The notes under the pieces were generated by a model. The model searched no databases and was not told the DNA's origin. It saw nothing but the letters and a program-made list of their open reading frames with translations. A program made the translations under genes and the position numbers. A stretch of 64,000 nucleotides of DNA from Nyssa sinensis (Eukaryota; Streptophyta; Magnoliopsida; Cornales; Nyssaceae). Positions 14,401 to 24,784 of the stretch are shown here, one piece after another (the first letter of the stretch is position 1; each line of letters begins with the position of its first letter). The stretch lies in NCBI GenBank assembly GCA_008638375.1, contig CM018041.1:11338846-11402845 (forward strand), read 5' to 3'.

Positions 14401-17400
14401 ATTGAAAGGAGCAAAAGAACCATTATTTGGTAGCAAATAAATGGTTATATGTGATACTATCATTAATAAACTTGACACAACCAAAACATGATTGAAAAAT
14501 AGGGCCAACATCTGTATGCCCTGATTTGTAATACCAGTAAACAATTTTTTTGTAATGAATATTGCAAAATGATATATTTCTGATCTTGCAGAACATGTGA
14601 TCTTTAAAATATTAATCAAAGATATCCTGGTAGATGAACTCTTCTTAAAACTATTGTACTGTATGTTAAAAAAGACTATTACCTGGTGTTGGTCTTGCCA
14701 TTGCAGGGCGTTAGGTGAGGTGAAATGTATAGAAGCCTAACCTCTGCCATTATTTGCGCTCAAATTTGTGTCCCATGCTTGACAGCCCAAACTTAACTAC
14801 GGTACATTAAATCCCAAACTGAAATGTATATGATAAATAAAGATACAACATCCGACACTTCCAACTGCGCTGAGGGAGTACTTAAAAGGGCCATGGTAGT
14901 TCCCCTTATTTATCTTTGAATTCTTCTTCTAACTGTGCATCATTTGTTTTTGCATTGTTCGGTGGCATGGGAGTTGTGGTTTCTGGTATTCTTTTTGTTT
15001 GGTATTATCCGGGTCATGCCAAGGAGGGGGTTGGATTTGTTCAAATTTTGAAGAAGTCAATGGAAGTATAGAAGGGGAAAGCAACTTTGGGTAACACCTC
15101 TTTGCCTTGTATGGTGTGTGTGGCGGGGATGCAATAGGTGGGGTTTTGAAGGAAAAGAAGTGTGGATGAATTGGAAGGAATGTTTATACAGTCAACTCTC
15201 TTATAATTAATAAACATGGGAGATAGAAACTTTACTAATTATTAGAATTATTAATTATTGAGTTTTCTTGTACCTTTATTATTCAAAATGCGTTCCTTAC
15301 ATGAATATGATTTTTGGTGCAAAAAAAAAAAAAGACTTTATATGCAATTTTTTAATGATATTTTGATCTTTCATTAAAAATTCATATAATGTCCACCTTA
15401 AGTTACAAAAAAAAAACTCTTAATATCCTTTTGACCCAAAGTAGTATTTTTTTTTTGGCGCTTACTATATTGTAATTTTTTTTTCACTTACAATACTTTT
15501 ACTCCATTTAGGCATAATTAATAAATATAATTATCAAGACATGTCGTAAATGGGATACATATAAGTGCATGTATAATTGTGCTATCTTTCTTGTAATTAG
15601 TATTATAAAGAATTTTTTTTGGAAAAGTATTAATTATTAAGTAACAAAATTATTAATTATCTGTCATAGTATTGTTAAGTAACAAATTATTCCAAAAGTT
15701 TAAGCTATTAGAGAATGGGCTAACAATGTATATCAATTTTTCAACACTCCCCCTTCACATGGAATCCCAGATTCGTAAGTGGAGAGACAAGGAAACCAAA
15801 GACAAATGTGAAACAAAACAAAGTGCAAATGCAAATGGGGAATAAATGCAAATCGAGGTGGGAAGGGGCGATATGATTAGATGGAAGGGGAGTGGAGATG
15901 GGAATTTCACAGTTCGTTCATTTTACAAGAAGTTGGAGACTTGGAGTATGGAAGGGATGCTTTGTTCCCTTGACGACTCATTTGGAAGTCTAGAGTTCCT
16001 ACAAAAGCAATTTTCTTGGCTTGAGAAGCAGCATGGGAAGCTATTCTTACGGGGGATAATCTTAAAAGGAGTGGTTATCACCTTCCGGGTCATTGCTACT
16101 TATGAAAGGAGGAGGAAGAGTCGATAAACCATCTTCTTTTGCATTGTAAGATGGCCTAGGATATGTGGAACTTGTTATTTGCGGGTTATGCTGGCCTCAA
16201 TCAAGCAACTTTTTTTTGGGTTGGAGGGTCTCAAGAATTGAAAATCGCTTGGAGAATGGAGCACCCATTTGTCTCATTTGGTACCTTTGGAGAGAGAGGA
16301 ATAGGAGACTTTTTGAGAATGAAGAGACCTCCCCATGGAAGATGAAAGATAATTTTTTGAAAACCTTTTTTTTTTTTTTGGATTAAAGAACATCCTATGT
16401 ATTTAGATAGACTTCTAAATTTTGGGCGGATCTTAGGCTTTAATTATTGTAGCCGGTTCCTCTTCTTTTGTATATTTGGGCTTGCCCTTCTCGGGCTCCC
16501 TATGATTAATACTACTTATGTTTACCCTAAAAAGAAAAAAATGCAAATCGAAAAACTTGAACCGAAGACCTCTCCCAACCAAATTACTCCAAAAGCTTAA
16601 GTTATTAGAGAATGGGTCAACAATGTATATCAAGCTCTCAAGGAGAACGAAGTTGGTTCCTTAAAAATTTATTAATCATTATGGATTTTGTTTTTGATAG
16701 CTAAGTGGTCCTTGGGGTGAAGTTGAACCTGATTAATTTAAAGATTATTAACTTATTGAATATTAATTATAAGAGGGTTGACATTACATACTCAGGTGAT
16801 TGCCTTTTAGTGGTGGGTAGTTTTAGTTGAGTTAATGTTTTGACTTACTGGGGCATGTGATTTGGGTGATTGAGGTGTTAATATCTGCTTCTGTTCTGAT
16901 GATAATTAGTTTTCACATAGGGAGGTGAGGTCTGCTAGAGGAAAAGGAAGGGGAATCCCACAATCACTTCGTGCATTTGCTCGTGTGCTATGTTCCACTT
17001 CTTCTCAAGGTTCTGTTCTCTGTCTGTAATTTGAATTGTTTGGGAAATGGAATTCCTTTTAGTTTATTCCTGTGACTGTAAATAGTTTTTTTGATCAATT
17101 CTGGTGTATTCAGAGCTAAATGATTTGGCCATGGAAGCTGTAAACAGTGATGGTCGGCTGGCTCGGCAACCTTTGAAGAATAGGAGCAGAGAGCTCCAAG
17201 CACATCAGTTCTTGGTTTCACGGGTCACTCAGTTGATTGAGGAATCTGATGTGTCTATTAAGGTAATTGAGCACTATTTTTTACCTCATTGATAAGGCAG
17301 TAGCATGGAAAATGTAGAAAACAAATGCCGCATCAAATTTTCAATTTGTTGGGGCCGAACATTCCTCAGATATTTCAGATTACTTGTCTATTTTAAATTG

Positions 17401-20082
17401 AATTGGGCCCTTCATAATTTCTATTAGAACTATTAATGGGCTGGAACACAATCCAAATTCAATCCCAATCTGTCTTGGTCTATGAAGTACGGACACTCTA
17501 TTTTGGCTCAAGCGTCCGTGTTGAACACCGACACTTCCCGGACATGTGTCAGGCACATGAAAAAAATGTCCAATTTTTTTCCTGAATTTTGGACACATTT
17601 CTCCTTCTTTCCCCCCTCTTTTTCTCCTCTTATCCTTAGTTCTTTTTTTAGTTATATATATGCATATGTACATTTTATGGAATAGTAAGTAAATTCGTTT
17701 TGAAACTTAAATCATAGATGCTTATGATTAAATAAGAAGTTTTTGAATTTTATTTAATGACTTTGTTATTTTAATATCTTAATAATAGTTTTGTGATTTG
17801 TATATTTTTATGTCAATTTTAATTGAAATAATATTAGATTTTTATTATATATTCATATAAAAAATTTATATATATTTAACGTGTCCCTGACATGTTCATG
17901 CCTTACTTTTTTGAGAAATGACATGTATGTGTCCCGTGTCTGTATCCGTATCTCTGCATCTTAGGTCTCAGTTAAAATATAATTAGGACACTTAATTTGA
18001 TTTGTCAGTTCAAATTTTAATAATAAATTTGATTATAATTAGATTAAACTTGATTCCTTGTAGATTATATCTGTTTAACATTTGAGTTTGTTTAAATTTA
18101 TAATTGATGTGTGTCATATGTTTCTTAGGACTTTTTTGAATCTTTGATGATAGGGAGTTGCCAACCACAAATCCTTTAGGCGTGTGGTTCAGTGGTTGTC
18201 AGAGTAGACTTAAAATGTGTGATCCCCATCCCTAGACGAGGCACACCTTTGGTGTGGCTCAAATTGAGTACATCTTGGTCTTGAACTTCCTCCTTGGAAG
18301 TTTAAAGACTTCTTTTTGAGATTACTATACTTTTGGATTAGGGAAGCTGATCCCTTGTATATAAACTCTTATATAGAATTTTTGGGAGAACTTAGGCATT
18401 AATTTTTGTCCGCCTCTTCCTCTTCTTTTGTATTGGGGTTCGTGCCCCTCGGGCGTTTTGTTTGATATATCTTTACTGGTCAAAAAAAAATTGAGTACCT
18501 CTTGGGGAAAGTTCTTTATCCCAAATTTCTTCTATTTGTCCTGGATTCACGAAATAAAAAATAAAAAAAATACTCGGCTTGGGATAGACTTTGGAACTGT
18601 CAAACTTATCTCTTGGCTAAAATTATTTAGGATTCGTTGGGATATAAATAATTTGATTCAAATTTGGATATTGCCCGATTTGCAGTGAATTTAACCACAG
18701 CCTTGGTTTTTATTAGCATATTCTGATGCTCTCAGATGGCATGGATCATCTGCTTTTCTTTCTTATGCTAGTCTAATAATTATCTATCATACTGAAAATG
18801 TTTTTAATGTTTGTTGATAATTTTTGATATACTGGAAATAGCCAACTTTGATATGACATTTTGATGGAGATTTCACATTTGTAAAATGGCTGTGGAAATA
18901 TAATTATGGGTTCCCCCCTCGGGCACTTTGAATATATTACTCTTTTACTTGTAAAAAAAAAAAAAAGGCTGTGGAAATTTGAGATGCTGAACAAGCTGCC
19001 ATGTGTTGACTGAGACATTGATATTCTGATGATCTCGTTTCTAGAGAGATGTTTCAACTTTCAAGGTATCTTCAACATTTTGATAAGGTTAAAAACGGTG
19101 CAGAAATCTCAATAGAAATACATTTATAGGGATCACAACAGTATAAAAAGATAAATTGGCATGCTACTGTACAGTCATTTGACTAATTTTTTTCCTTGCT
19201 TTTCTGTTTTTCCTTTTTGCTAAAATGACCAAATTAACCTTCATGCTGCGATTTGATGTTGATATGACAAATTATTATACTGACTTTGTTATAGTATAAC
19301 ACATTCGTCTTCTAGTTGAGCTCAATTCACGATAGTAGCAATGCAATGGTTGCTGAAATGCTCAAGTTACTACTATATAGTATTTGTATTTTAGCATCAG
19401 ATATGAATGATATTTTAACTTTAGATGTATCAATAATGGAGCTCAGCCTGCACTTTTTTTTGCAGATAAACATCAATGTTATTTATTCTTCTCATTGGGA
19501 ATAGCCGAGTTTTACCTTTTTACTATCACTTCTCTCACGTTTTCATGATTAGTGACTTAATGTTTTGGTCCTCAGCGTAATAATTTATGTCACCGTTAGA
19601 AAGAGTCTTATTCACCGTGATGTCGGATTGGAGTATTATTTGTACTCCATAGGAAAACTGCCAAATAGAAAAAATGTCAAAAAAAAAAAAAATTGAAAAA
19701 AAAAAAAAAAACTCGTGGATGATCTCACTCTTCTGTGGCATGGTGTCATTGGATCTGGCATGAATAACAGAAAGCATAGGTTCCTTAATACAACTATATT
19801 ACTATGCTCATCATTTCTCATTAAGTTATTTTATACGGAATTTATTAAACTATCGCATGGAATGAACTTGCTTGCCTTGTTTGTTCACAAATAGCTTCTT
19901 TTTGGTTTTGACCTGCTTATATTTATTTACAGTCATTGGCGGCTCCCAATTCTCCCTTCATTTTCGGAAAACTCGCTGTTAGGAGGCAAATGGCTCGAGA
20001 TCTCCTCTCAGGTGAACTTCGTGTCCTGAAATCTGTTTCAGAATGGCTGAAGAACTACTGTGCAACCTTACTAGAATTCTAG
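989..20082 (+). CDS. SET-domain protein, Rubisco-LSMT-like (3' ten exons; 5' end outside window)
   Basis: Ten exons join in one frame: 989-1096, 2515-2581, 9953-9993, 10080-10160, 11959-11994, 12838-12921, 13483-13616, 16921-17009, 17114-17262, 19933-20082 (TAG at 20080). Together they encode 312 residues with GT-AG junctions. The exon 2 donor (gtaggt at 2582) was chosen because it restores the frame into SRAW. Family marks are [43 protein letters not shown] (end of the SET core, NH motif), [23 protein letters not shown] (catalytic-Tyr region), then the helical Rubis-subs-bind C-terminus ending [10 protein letters not shown]. Proteins of this class methylate lysines, classically on chloroplast proteins such as Rubisco or aldolase; the substrate here is unknown. 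The first part of the SET domain and any transit peptide lie upstream. No coding break was seen. The 7.4 kb intron after exon 2 holds an antisense LINE. From memory the best Arabidopsis match is At3g55080. Confidence 0.88.
1764..1880 (+). mobile_element. tRNA-derived SINE with perfect target duplication
   Basis: A pol III A-box-like TGGCTTGGTTGG (about 1777) and a B-box-like GGTTCAAGTCC (about 1820) are followed by an A-rich tail (aaaataaaaataaaaa). The body is flanked by a 16 bp direct repeat TTCTTTATCTAGATAA at 1748-1763 and 1881-1896. It is in SET-gene intron 1 in the sense direction. Confidence 0.85.
3615..3722 (+). mobile_element. probable tRNA-derived SINE fragment
   Basis: The sequence tagaatagtggtaagtg followed by gaggttaggggttcgg resembles pol III A and B boxes. 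It ends in an A-rich tail (aaataaaaaaggaaaaataaaag). Possible target duplication AATTATCCTT / AATTATCATT lies near 3599 and 3723. The boxes are degenerate, so the call is tentative. Confidence 0.45.
4008..4114 (-). mobile_element. SINE, reverse orientation, same family as 1764-1880
   Basis: Read on -, it begins near ttagcttggtatctcctctacc, contains ggttgaggtttgagtc as a B-box-like motif, and ends in CTTATCC plus a poly(A), seen as a run of about 22 T on +. The layout matches the SINE at 1764-1880 (tggcttggttggtatctcctcc). No clear target duplication was seen; a (TTA)n microsatellite abuts the 5' side at 4114-4137. Confidence 0.6.
4765..4868 (-). mobile_element. Au-type SINE, 3' half
   Basis: On - the sequence gataaggctgcgtatat...ccagaccctgcagtggtgggagcctcttgcattgggc has the typical 3' half of Au SINEs. 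The 5' tRNA-like half was not found. It lies in the large SET-gene intron 2. Confidence 0.7.
5117..9019 (-). mobile_element. L1 LINE, 3.9 kb, 5'-truncated, antisense in SET-gene intron
   Basis: The boundaries are set by a 19 bp perfect direct repeat ACTAATTTAAAATAAACAT at 5098-5116 and 9020-9038. Poly(A), seen as T on +, abuts the left copy, which is the expected 3' end. The copy keeps the last part of ORF1 (8886-9019 region), ORF2 (8856 to about 5190) and the 3' UTR. The perfect duplication suggests a fairly recent insertion, although ORF2 already has several breaks. It enlarges the intron between exons 2 and 3 of the SET gene. Confidence 0.93.
5190..8856 (-). pseudogene. LINE ORF2 (endonuclease, reverse transcriptase, zinc knuckle), broken
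   Basis: ORF2 starts at 8856 ([19 protein letters not shown]). The APE-type endonuclease follows, with [15 protein letters not shown] and [12 protein letters not shown] visible within 7788-8816. The reverse transcriptase follows, with [40 protein letters not shown] and the FADD motif near 6,780. The C-terminus has [12 protein letters not shown], the [18 protein letters not shown] knuckle and [15 protein letters not shown]. Breaks include a TGA and a one-base loss near 8,680-8,700, a TAG replacing a Trp codon near 7,788, and frame changes near 6,940, 6,850 and 6,540. It is no longer able to encode a full protein. Confidence 0.92.
9555..9583. repeat. (GA)n microsatellite
   Basis: About 14 GA units in SET-gene intron 2, just downstream of a purine-rich stretch at 9,411-9,480. 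Confidence 0.95.
10385..11113. repeat. direct duplication, two diverged units of about 350 bp
   Basis: Unit 1 (about 10,388-10,730) and unit 2 (about 10,748-11,113) share, in order, tttgactt(c/t)gaatatgaag, atacttctggactaagtttg, gatctagtct(a/g)gttgaagga, gatgggctaaagtccattt, and a 3' part beginning near ttgctgaatctgtt / ttgttgaatctgtt. The duplication is in the SET-gene intron 4 (10,161-11,958). Unit 2 carries an extra inverted segment that makes the hairpin at 10,779-10,861. Confidence 0.85.
10779..10861. repeat. 40 bp stem foldback with 3-nt loop
   Basis: The left arm 10,779-10,818 and the right arm 10,822-10,861 are reverse complements with 4 mismatches in 40. The loop is aat. The right arm is closer to the corresponding part of duplication unit 1 than the left arm is. 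Confidence 0.9.
11537..11602 (+). mobile_element. 66 bp poly(A)-tailed retro-insertion with 16 bp target duplication
   Basis: The direct repeat GTGGGATATCTAATCT is at 11,521-11,536 and 11,603-11,618. Between them lie about 50 bp ending in a run of 16 A and a G. The structure is that of a severely 5'-truncated LINE or similar retro-insert in SET-gene intron 4. The parent family is not certain. Confidence 0.85.
12074..12455 (-). mobile_element. RTE-clade LINE, 3' end, antisense
   Basis: The + strand reads caactcaacaaagcctttatcccaa...ggtcggctacacga. This is the reverse complement of the standard 3' end of plant RTE LINEs (...gtagccgacc...ttgggataaggctttg...). Further in, ctttaaccggttttctctcatttatctcc and ggtgctactcc match the C-terminal coding part of RTE reverse transcriptase. 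It is in SET-gene intron 5. The recognition is from memory of the family. Confidence 0.7.
14935..15186 (+). mobile_element. L1 LINE C-terminal fragment, cut by a pogo-like element
   Basis: On + the fragment reads like the end of L1 ORF2: [20 protein letters not shown] near 15,100-15,155, preceded by a zf-RVT-like [13 protein letters not shown] region. It stops abruptly where the TIR of the element at 15,189 begins, so the DNA element probably landed in an older LINE. In SET-gene intron 7. Confidence 0.65.
15189..16784. mobile_element. Emigrant/pogo-like (Tc1/mariner) element, nested with a LINE
   Basis: The left end CAGTCAACTCTCTTATAATT is preceded by TA. The right end at 16,761-16,784 (attaattataagagggttgac) is its inverted, degenerate copy. 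The subterminal motif AATAAATTTTTAAGGAACCA (16,650-16,670, - strand) is shared with the element at 22,816. TIRs starting CAGT, TA duplication and AT-rich subterminal repeats are those of plant pogo-like Emigrant/Lemi elements. A related direct repeat (ttattagagaatgggt(c)aacaatgtatatca, about 15,705 and 16,600) and a 682 bp LINE lie inside. Confidence 0.7.
15857..16538 (+). mobile_element. L1 LINE, 682 bp 5'-truncated copy
   Basis: Bounded by the 13 bp direct repeat AAATGCAAATCGA at 15,844-15,856 and 16,539-16,551, with an A-rich tail (aaaaagaaaaaa) before the right copy. The body reads [20 protein letters not shown], then the [13 protein letters not shown] knuckle region and [18 protein letters not shown], then the 3' UTR. 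It inserted into the pogo-like element after that element had formed. Confidence 0.9.
17484..17968 (+). mobile_element. TIR repeat family copy 1 (GGACAC-type)
   Basis: It starts tatgaagtacggacactctattttgg and ends cgtgtctgtatccgtatctctgcatctta, so the ends are imperfect inverted repeats rich in GGACAC/GTGTCC. A second copy lies in opposite orientation at about 53,180-53,705. Both share the ends, a T-rich first third and a ttttttgagaaatgatgtg-like block near the other end. No transposase is present. The superfamily is not determined; it could be a Mutator- or CACTA-derived MITE. Confidence 0.6.
18279..18487 (+). mobile_element. L1 LINE 3' tail, 209 bp
   Basis: Flanked by 18 bp direct repeats with one mismatch (AAATTGAGTACATCTTGG at 18,261-18,278 and AAATTGAGTACCTCTTGG at 18,488-18,505). 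The body has the L1 3' UTR signature cttcctcttcttttgtattgg / cccctcgggc and a short poly(A). Confidence 0.88.
18900..18966 (+). mobile_element. L1 LINE 3' tail, 67 bp
   Basis: Flanked by the 12 bp repeat GGCTGTGGAAAT at 18,888-18,899 and 18,967-18,978. The 67 bp body holds only the end of the L1 3' UTR (cccccctcgggcactttg...cttttacttg) plus 14 A. Confidence 0.85.
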
Positions 20083-22815
20083 AGAGAGAGAGAAGTTTTT
20101 AATCCGAAAGAGCAGGATGTGTTCATTCAGTCATACGGACCAGGAATTTGTGTGTCACTGCATGAGGAGACCATCACAGGGATCTTGATGTGAAACCTAT
20201 TATTGAAGAAACAATCTTGTCTGATGCTGCTACAATTTTCCAACCATGGGTTCTTAGTGTGTGTTTTGGATAAATGGTGCCTGTTTATTTTGAATTATGG
20301 AGTTGCAATTACACATAATTGAATTAATATTGTGAAAAAGGTCATACTGATGCAATTGAGTTTTGTTCTATTTTATTTTAATGTTATGATTCTTTTTTAG
20401 AGTGAAAAGAATGAAATCCCTTGATACTTTGCTTTATGAATGTATTGACTTAGAAACATTCCTATATTTTTCAGTTGTATTCCTCATTATGTATCTACTA
20501 TTAAATGGTGTGGCATGCATTTAAATTTTTTTCAGGAGAATTGTAGGAAAAAGCAACGGAAATGGATATTATCTCGTCAAGACAACAAGACATAGTTCAT
20601 GTGACTAATGTAAGCGACTTCAAATAATTAAGATAAGATTGACTTAATTTGATTTTTGAGTTCACCTGTTTTGATTATCATGTTGTATTGTGCAAAAGAA
20701 AACATATAGATTGTGATGGGTAAGCTCATGGGATCAATTGTAGTGATTATTGGATTATGATCGTTCACTCAAAAGTCTAGAGAAAGGATATAATTTATCA
20801 TCCAGTTTCAACTTAAATCAAGTAACTCACCAAATTCTTCAAATATTTAATGACTAAAATATCTTTAAATTCTTAATCAGTTTTCAATTTTAAAAAAGCA
20901 AGCGCGTGAATAGAACACGTTTTTTAAAAAGTTTTTCAATATTTCAACATTTAATAACTTATAAATTATATGTCCATTTTTAATCGAGTTTATATATTAA
21001 GGTTCTAAAAATAGAGATCTATCAAATAAGATTCATATTGCATATGAAATTTTGACAAAAGTAATCGATTCAAAACTGTAAAATTTTGTTTCAATAAAAA
21101 TGTAAAATTGTATACTTTTCAATGAAAAGCTTTGGATTGTAACTCAAAAACAGTTTTTTAATTTCAAATCGTGGAATACGCATTTCAAAATATATTTTTT
21201 TTAATTTTTTAAAATTTAGATTATCATATCCAAATATATTTTCACAATTTTTAAAAAATTAATTACAAAATTTTGAATATATTTTAAAAAAAAAAATTTA
21301 AAAATTGTTTCTGAATCACAATCCAAACGGATAGCGAAAGTGTGAAATTTTACACTTTCATAAAGATTGAGAAATTTCTTAATATTATTTAGTTTTATTA
21401 AGTTTTTGCAACATGCTAGATGTTCAAAACTAACTTTCAAGCATGTAAAATTTTTTCAAAAAAATATCAATATTTACAATACGAGTGATTAAAAATATTA
21501 TAATTGTATAAGTGTAAAACTTCACACTATTGAAAAGTGTAAAATTTTATACTGCAATTGAATCAAATTAAACCTCATCCCTTGAAACAGTAAAAAAATT
21601 AGAAGATTTCATCAATTGTATAAAAAATCTACATGGAAAAGCAATCAGGCCATCACTTGGCTACAAGACAAAAAGAACATATCTTAGCACTCTTGAAAGA
21701 AAAAGAAGCTTAAATAGAAAAATGATAAAAAATCATTTTGTTTATTGCACTTATGTGATTCCTCGTCTTCTTGTCTTTTTGTCCACTATCACGTGTATGA
21801 AGCATTCCTATCATCTCTCTATTGTTGTTACACATCAATGAATTGCATGGTTAAGGATAACTCTGATGCATTTCTCAAGACGTTGTTGAAAAGCTTCAAC
21901 GTATATACTAGGTACAACTAGTTCAACATAATGTACAAGGTTGTGCTTAAAGATGGGATCATGGGACGATGCAACAGGTTCAAGCAATAATGGCAACCTC
22001 ATGCATTACCTGCTAGTTTGATTTCTGAAATTTGGTCCTTTTGATACTGCTGTCCAAAAGCCTTAAACTTCAGGAGAAGGAAAAAGCGCGGTGGTTCACG
22101 GTATTTGTATTGGGCGGCGTTGTTGGTAAAGAGGGAGGAAGGAGAAACAATGAGAATCAGAAGAGAGAGGGTTTATCTGAGAGGGGAAAAGAGACTATGG
22201 AGAGAGGGAGAGCCAGAGTGGGGGGAAAAAATTAGGGAAGAAGGTTGTGTGTACGGTTAAATTATATTAGGGGTATTAATGTCATATACAAAAATTATTT
22301 AGTGCCACCTTATTAAAAATGGATCTCAATTTAAAATCGGTAACTGATTTGGTTGTAAATAATTACAAAAAATGACTCAATAACCAAGATTTTGAGTGTT
22401 CTATCATCATGAATGATATTAAAATATCTTAAAAATATATTGAATATATGCATTACGTGTTTTATCTTTTTGTTATCATGCTTGTGTAATATTTAACTTG
22501 AATTTTAATAATAGATTTAATACTTTAACTATAATTTAGTAATTGAAATAATGAATGACTGTATGAATTCATATAATATTAGAATTCTTTGTTCAATATT
22601 AATTTAATAGGTATTGTAATACAATAATATGTTATATTCATATTTTATTATTTATCTATTTTGATTTATTCTAAGGTGTACTTTAAAATATATGTTTAAC
22701 ATTTTAAAATATTTTCTTAATCTTTTAATAAGATGACCAGTCCAACTAGTTGAATCGGTGATCCATTGATTCGATTCTTTTATCGAGTTGATGTCCGGAC
22801 TGAGTTTAATAACTA
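20083..22815. other. AT-rich intergenic DNA after the SET gene
   Basis: The SET-gene 3' UTR probably runs to about 20,400-20,520. Beyond it the DNA is strongly AT-rich with no recognisable gene. A block at about 21,180-21,330 (aattttttaaaatttagattatcatatcc) recurs at about 62,780-62,900, so it is a dispersed repeat. A purine-rich ORF near 22,032-22,235 has low-complexity composition and is not supported as a gene. Confidence 0.7.
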
Positions 22816-23345
22816 CAGTTGACTCTCTTATAATTAATATTCAATAAGTTAATAATCTCTAATAATTAATAAATTTTTAAGAAACCAACTTGGTTCCATG
22901 GTGTATAATTAATAATTTTATTACTTAATAATTAATATTTTTTTCATAATTTTTTTTATAATATTAATTATTAGAGAAATAAAAATAATAATACATGTTC
23001 TTGTATATCTTATTTATGACATATCTTGATAATTATATTTATTAATTATACATAATTGAAGTAAAAGATATTGTAAATGAAAAAATTTATAATATGAGGA
23101 CATATAACTTCTTTATTTAAAATAGACATTTGAAATTTTTTATATTATAAGTTAAATATTATACGTATTTTTTATAAAAAATTAAAATGATATTAAAAAA
23201 TTATATATAAGATTTTATTTTGGTCCAAAAAATTATATACATAAGAAACAATTATCGTTTAATGAAAATAAGAAAAAAATTAAAAATTTTAATAATTAAT
23301 AAACTTTTAATGTGTCGTATCTGTTAAATACAAGAGAATTGACTG
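22816..23345. mobile_element. Emigrant-like (pogo/Tc1-mariner) MITE, 530 bp
   Basis: The TIRs CAGTTGACTCTCTTATAATT (left) and the reverse complement of aatacaagagaattgactg (right) are bracketed by TA (22,814-22,815 and 23,346-23,347). Repeated TTAATAATCTCTAATAATTAA and AATAAATTTTTAAG subterminal motifs are typical of Emigrant-type MITEs. It is AT-rich and has no ORF. It lies about 240 bp upstream of the RS2Z TATA box, so it could contribute to that promoter. Confidence 0.82.
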
Positions 23346-23556
23346 TATGCCATTAAGTCAGTGCCCCGCTTCAGCTGATTTTACCACAAACCCCTGCAAG
23401 TAACGGGAAATTAACATAATTTAACTGGTAGCACAGTGAGCATTCAGAGTGACAGTGAGGCCGCTTTTGTAATTATGAGGAAATCAATAGGCATTTCATA
23501 CGAGCCTGTCATTTATGGATAACGAATCCAGGCCGTCGAATCTCACGATATGGACC

Positions 23557-23654
23557 TATAAATCAAGGAAAGAGAAAATAAAACGATCCCTTTCGAACGA
23601 AGTTTAGGGTTTTTATCACTTCACAAGCAATTTTTTTACGTCCTTCGGGTTCGG
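23557..23654 (+). promoter_or_regulatory. RS2Z core promoter and noncoding 5' exon
   Basis: TATAAAT lies at 23,557-23,563. A telo-box-like TTTAGGGTTT (reverse AAACCCTAA) lies at 23,603-23,612, a motif common just downstream of the start of plant RNA-processing and translation genes. The leader exon ends at the donor gtacgt (23,655). The 5'UTR intron then runs 23,655-25,575 and ends in ttcag. The transcription start, near 23,585-23,595, is inferred. Confidence 0.65.
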
Positions 23655-24784
23655 GTACGTCTCTCCCCCCGATCTTTCGTGTTCGAAAACTAGGAGCTTC
23701 TAGCGTTCTTCTTTTTGCTAATTTATTGATTTGCCGATCGATTTTGAACTTTACTTCGTATGAATTTCGACTAAACCTAAATCTCTGCATTTTGATGGTT
23801 CCGTTGAAATTTTCGATCTTTTGTGTGGAAATGAACGGTTAATTTTACAGTTATATATGTCTACATATGCTGTTTATCTGCTGGTAGTGATTTGATTTGC
23901 GACTAAAATCAATTATGCGCATTTTGGTTTTGGTCATTTTTATTGTGTGTATGTGTGTTAGTGTTTTTTGTTTTTCTTTAATGTATACATGGCTATTTTT
24001 AGTTTTTATTTTGTTTTGTTAAGTAAAAGTCGTGTATTTTGTTTAGATTAACCAAAGAAGAGAGTTTTTTTTTGGTCAAACTCACGGAATTTTAGTTCAA
24101 ATTTACCAATCCCAGCTTGTTTGATCTTATGTTTTTTTGGGTAATTTCTGAAACCCATGTTGCTGAGTAAAAAGATGTTTAAAAAGCCGGATAGAGTCTA
24201 AGTTGAACATGGATTTGGGGAATAAGTTGAAAACTGGTTGGGTTACGGTAAATTTGATTTCAAAATCCTCGGGGAAGGTCAAAATTTTCCAAAGAGAATG
24301 GTATATGAGACTTCTATGTATGGGCTGAAATGTTAAGCCACTTGGGAGCAGGTGTATGAGTAGATCTTCTAGCCCTTAGTTAATATAGACATTGTAATGC
24401 TTATTACATGCCTACATATGTAGCATTAAAAAAAAGACACATCTAACAAATTTTTAGATCTGTCTTATTCTTTAAAGAAAATAAAGTTTGTTATGGTATG
24501 GATTTCCTTAATGAATATTTCACACTCTAGAATAGCTTTGGTCTCAAACTTTTCACTAAGAAATGGACTGTATCCACAATAACATGCGGTATAGTGTATC
24601 GTATGACTGTATAGGTTGTGTATGGAAAATGATCTGTCACTGTGCTTTGATAACTAGAATGCCAAGTAAAGGGAAGGATAGGATTAATGAGGAGATAAAA
24701 GAAAGAGAAGGGAATGATAGTGGCTTTTTTTGCCCTTTCTTGTCCAATTAGGGAGGGAAAGGATAGCAGTAACTCATCCTCTTA

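Noticed and set aside
18176..18260. tRNA-like segment (gtggttcagtggttgtcagagtag)
   Set aside because: It has an A-box-like start but no good B box, and no boundaries. It may be an old SINE piece, too weak to list.
22032..22235. 67-codon + strand frame rich in Glu, Arg and Gly
   Set aside because: Purine-rich low complexity in AT-rich intergenic DNA; no partner exons or family.
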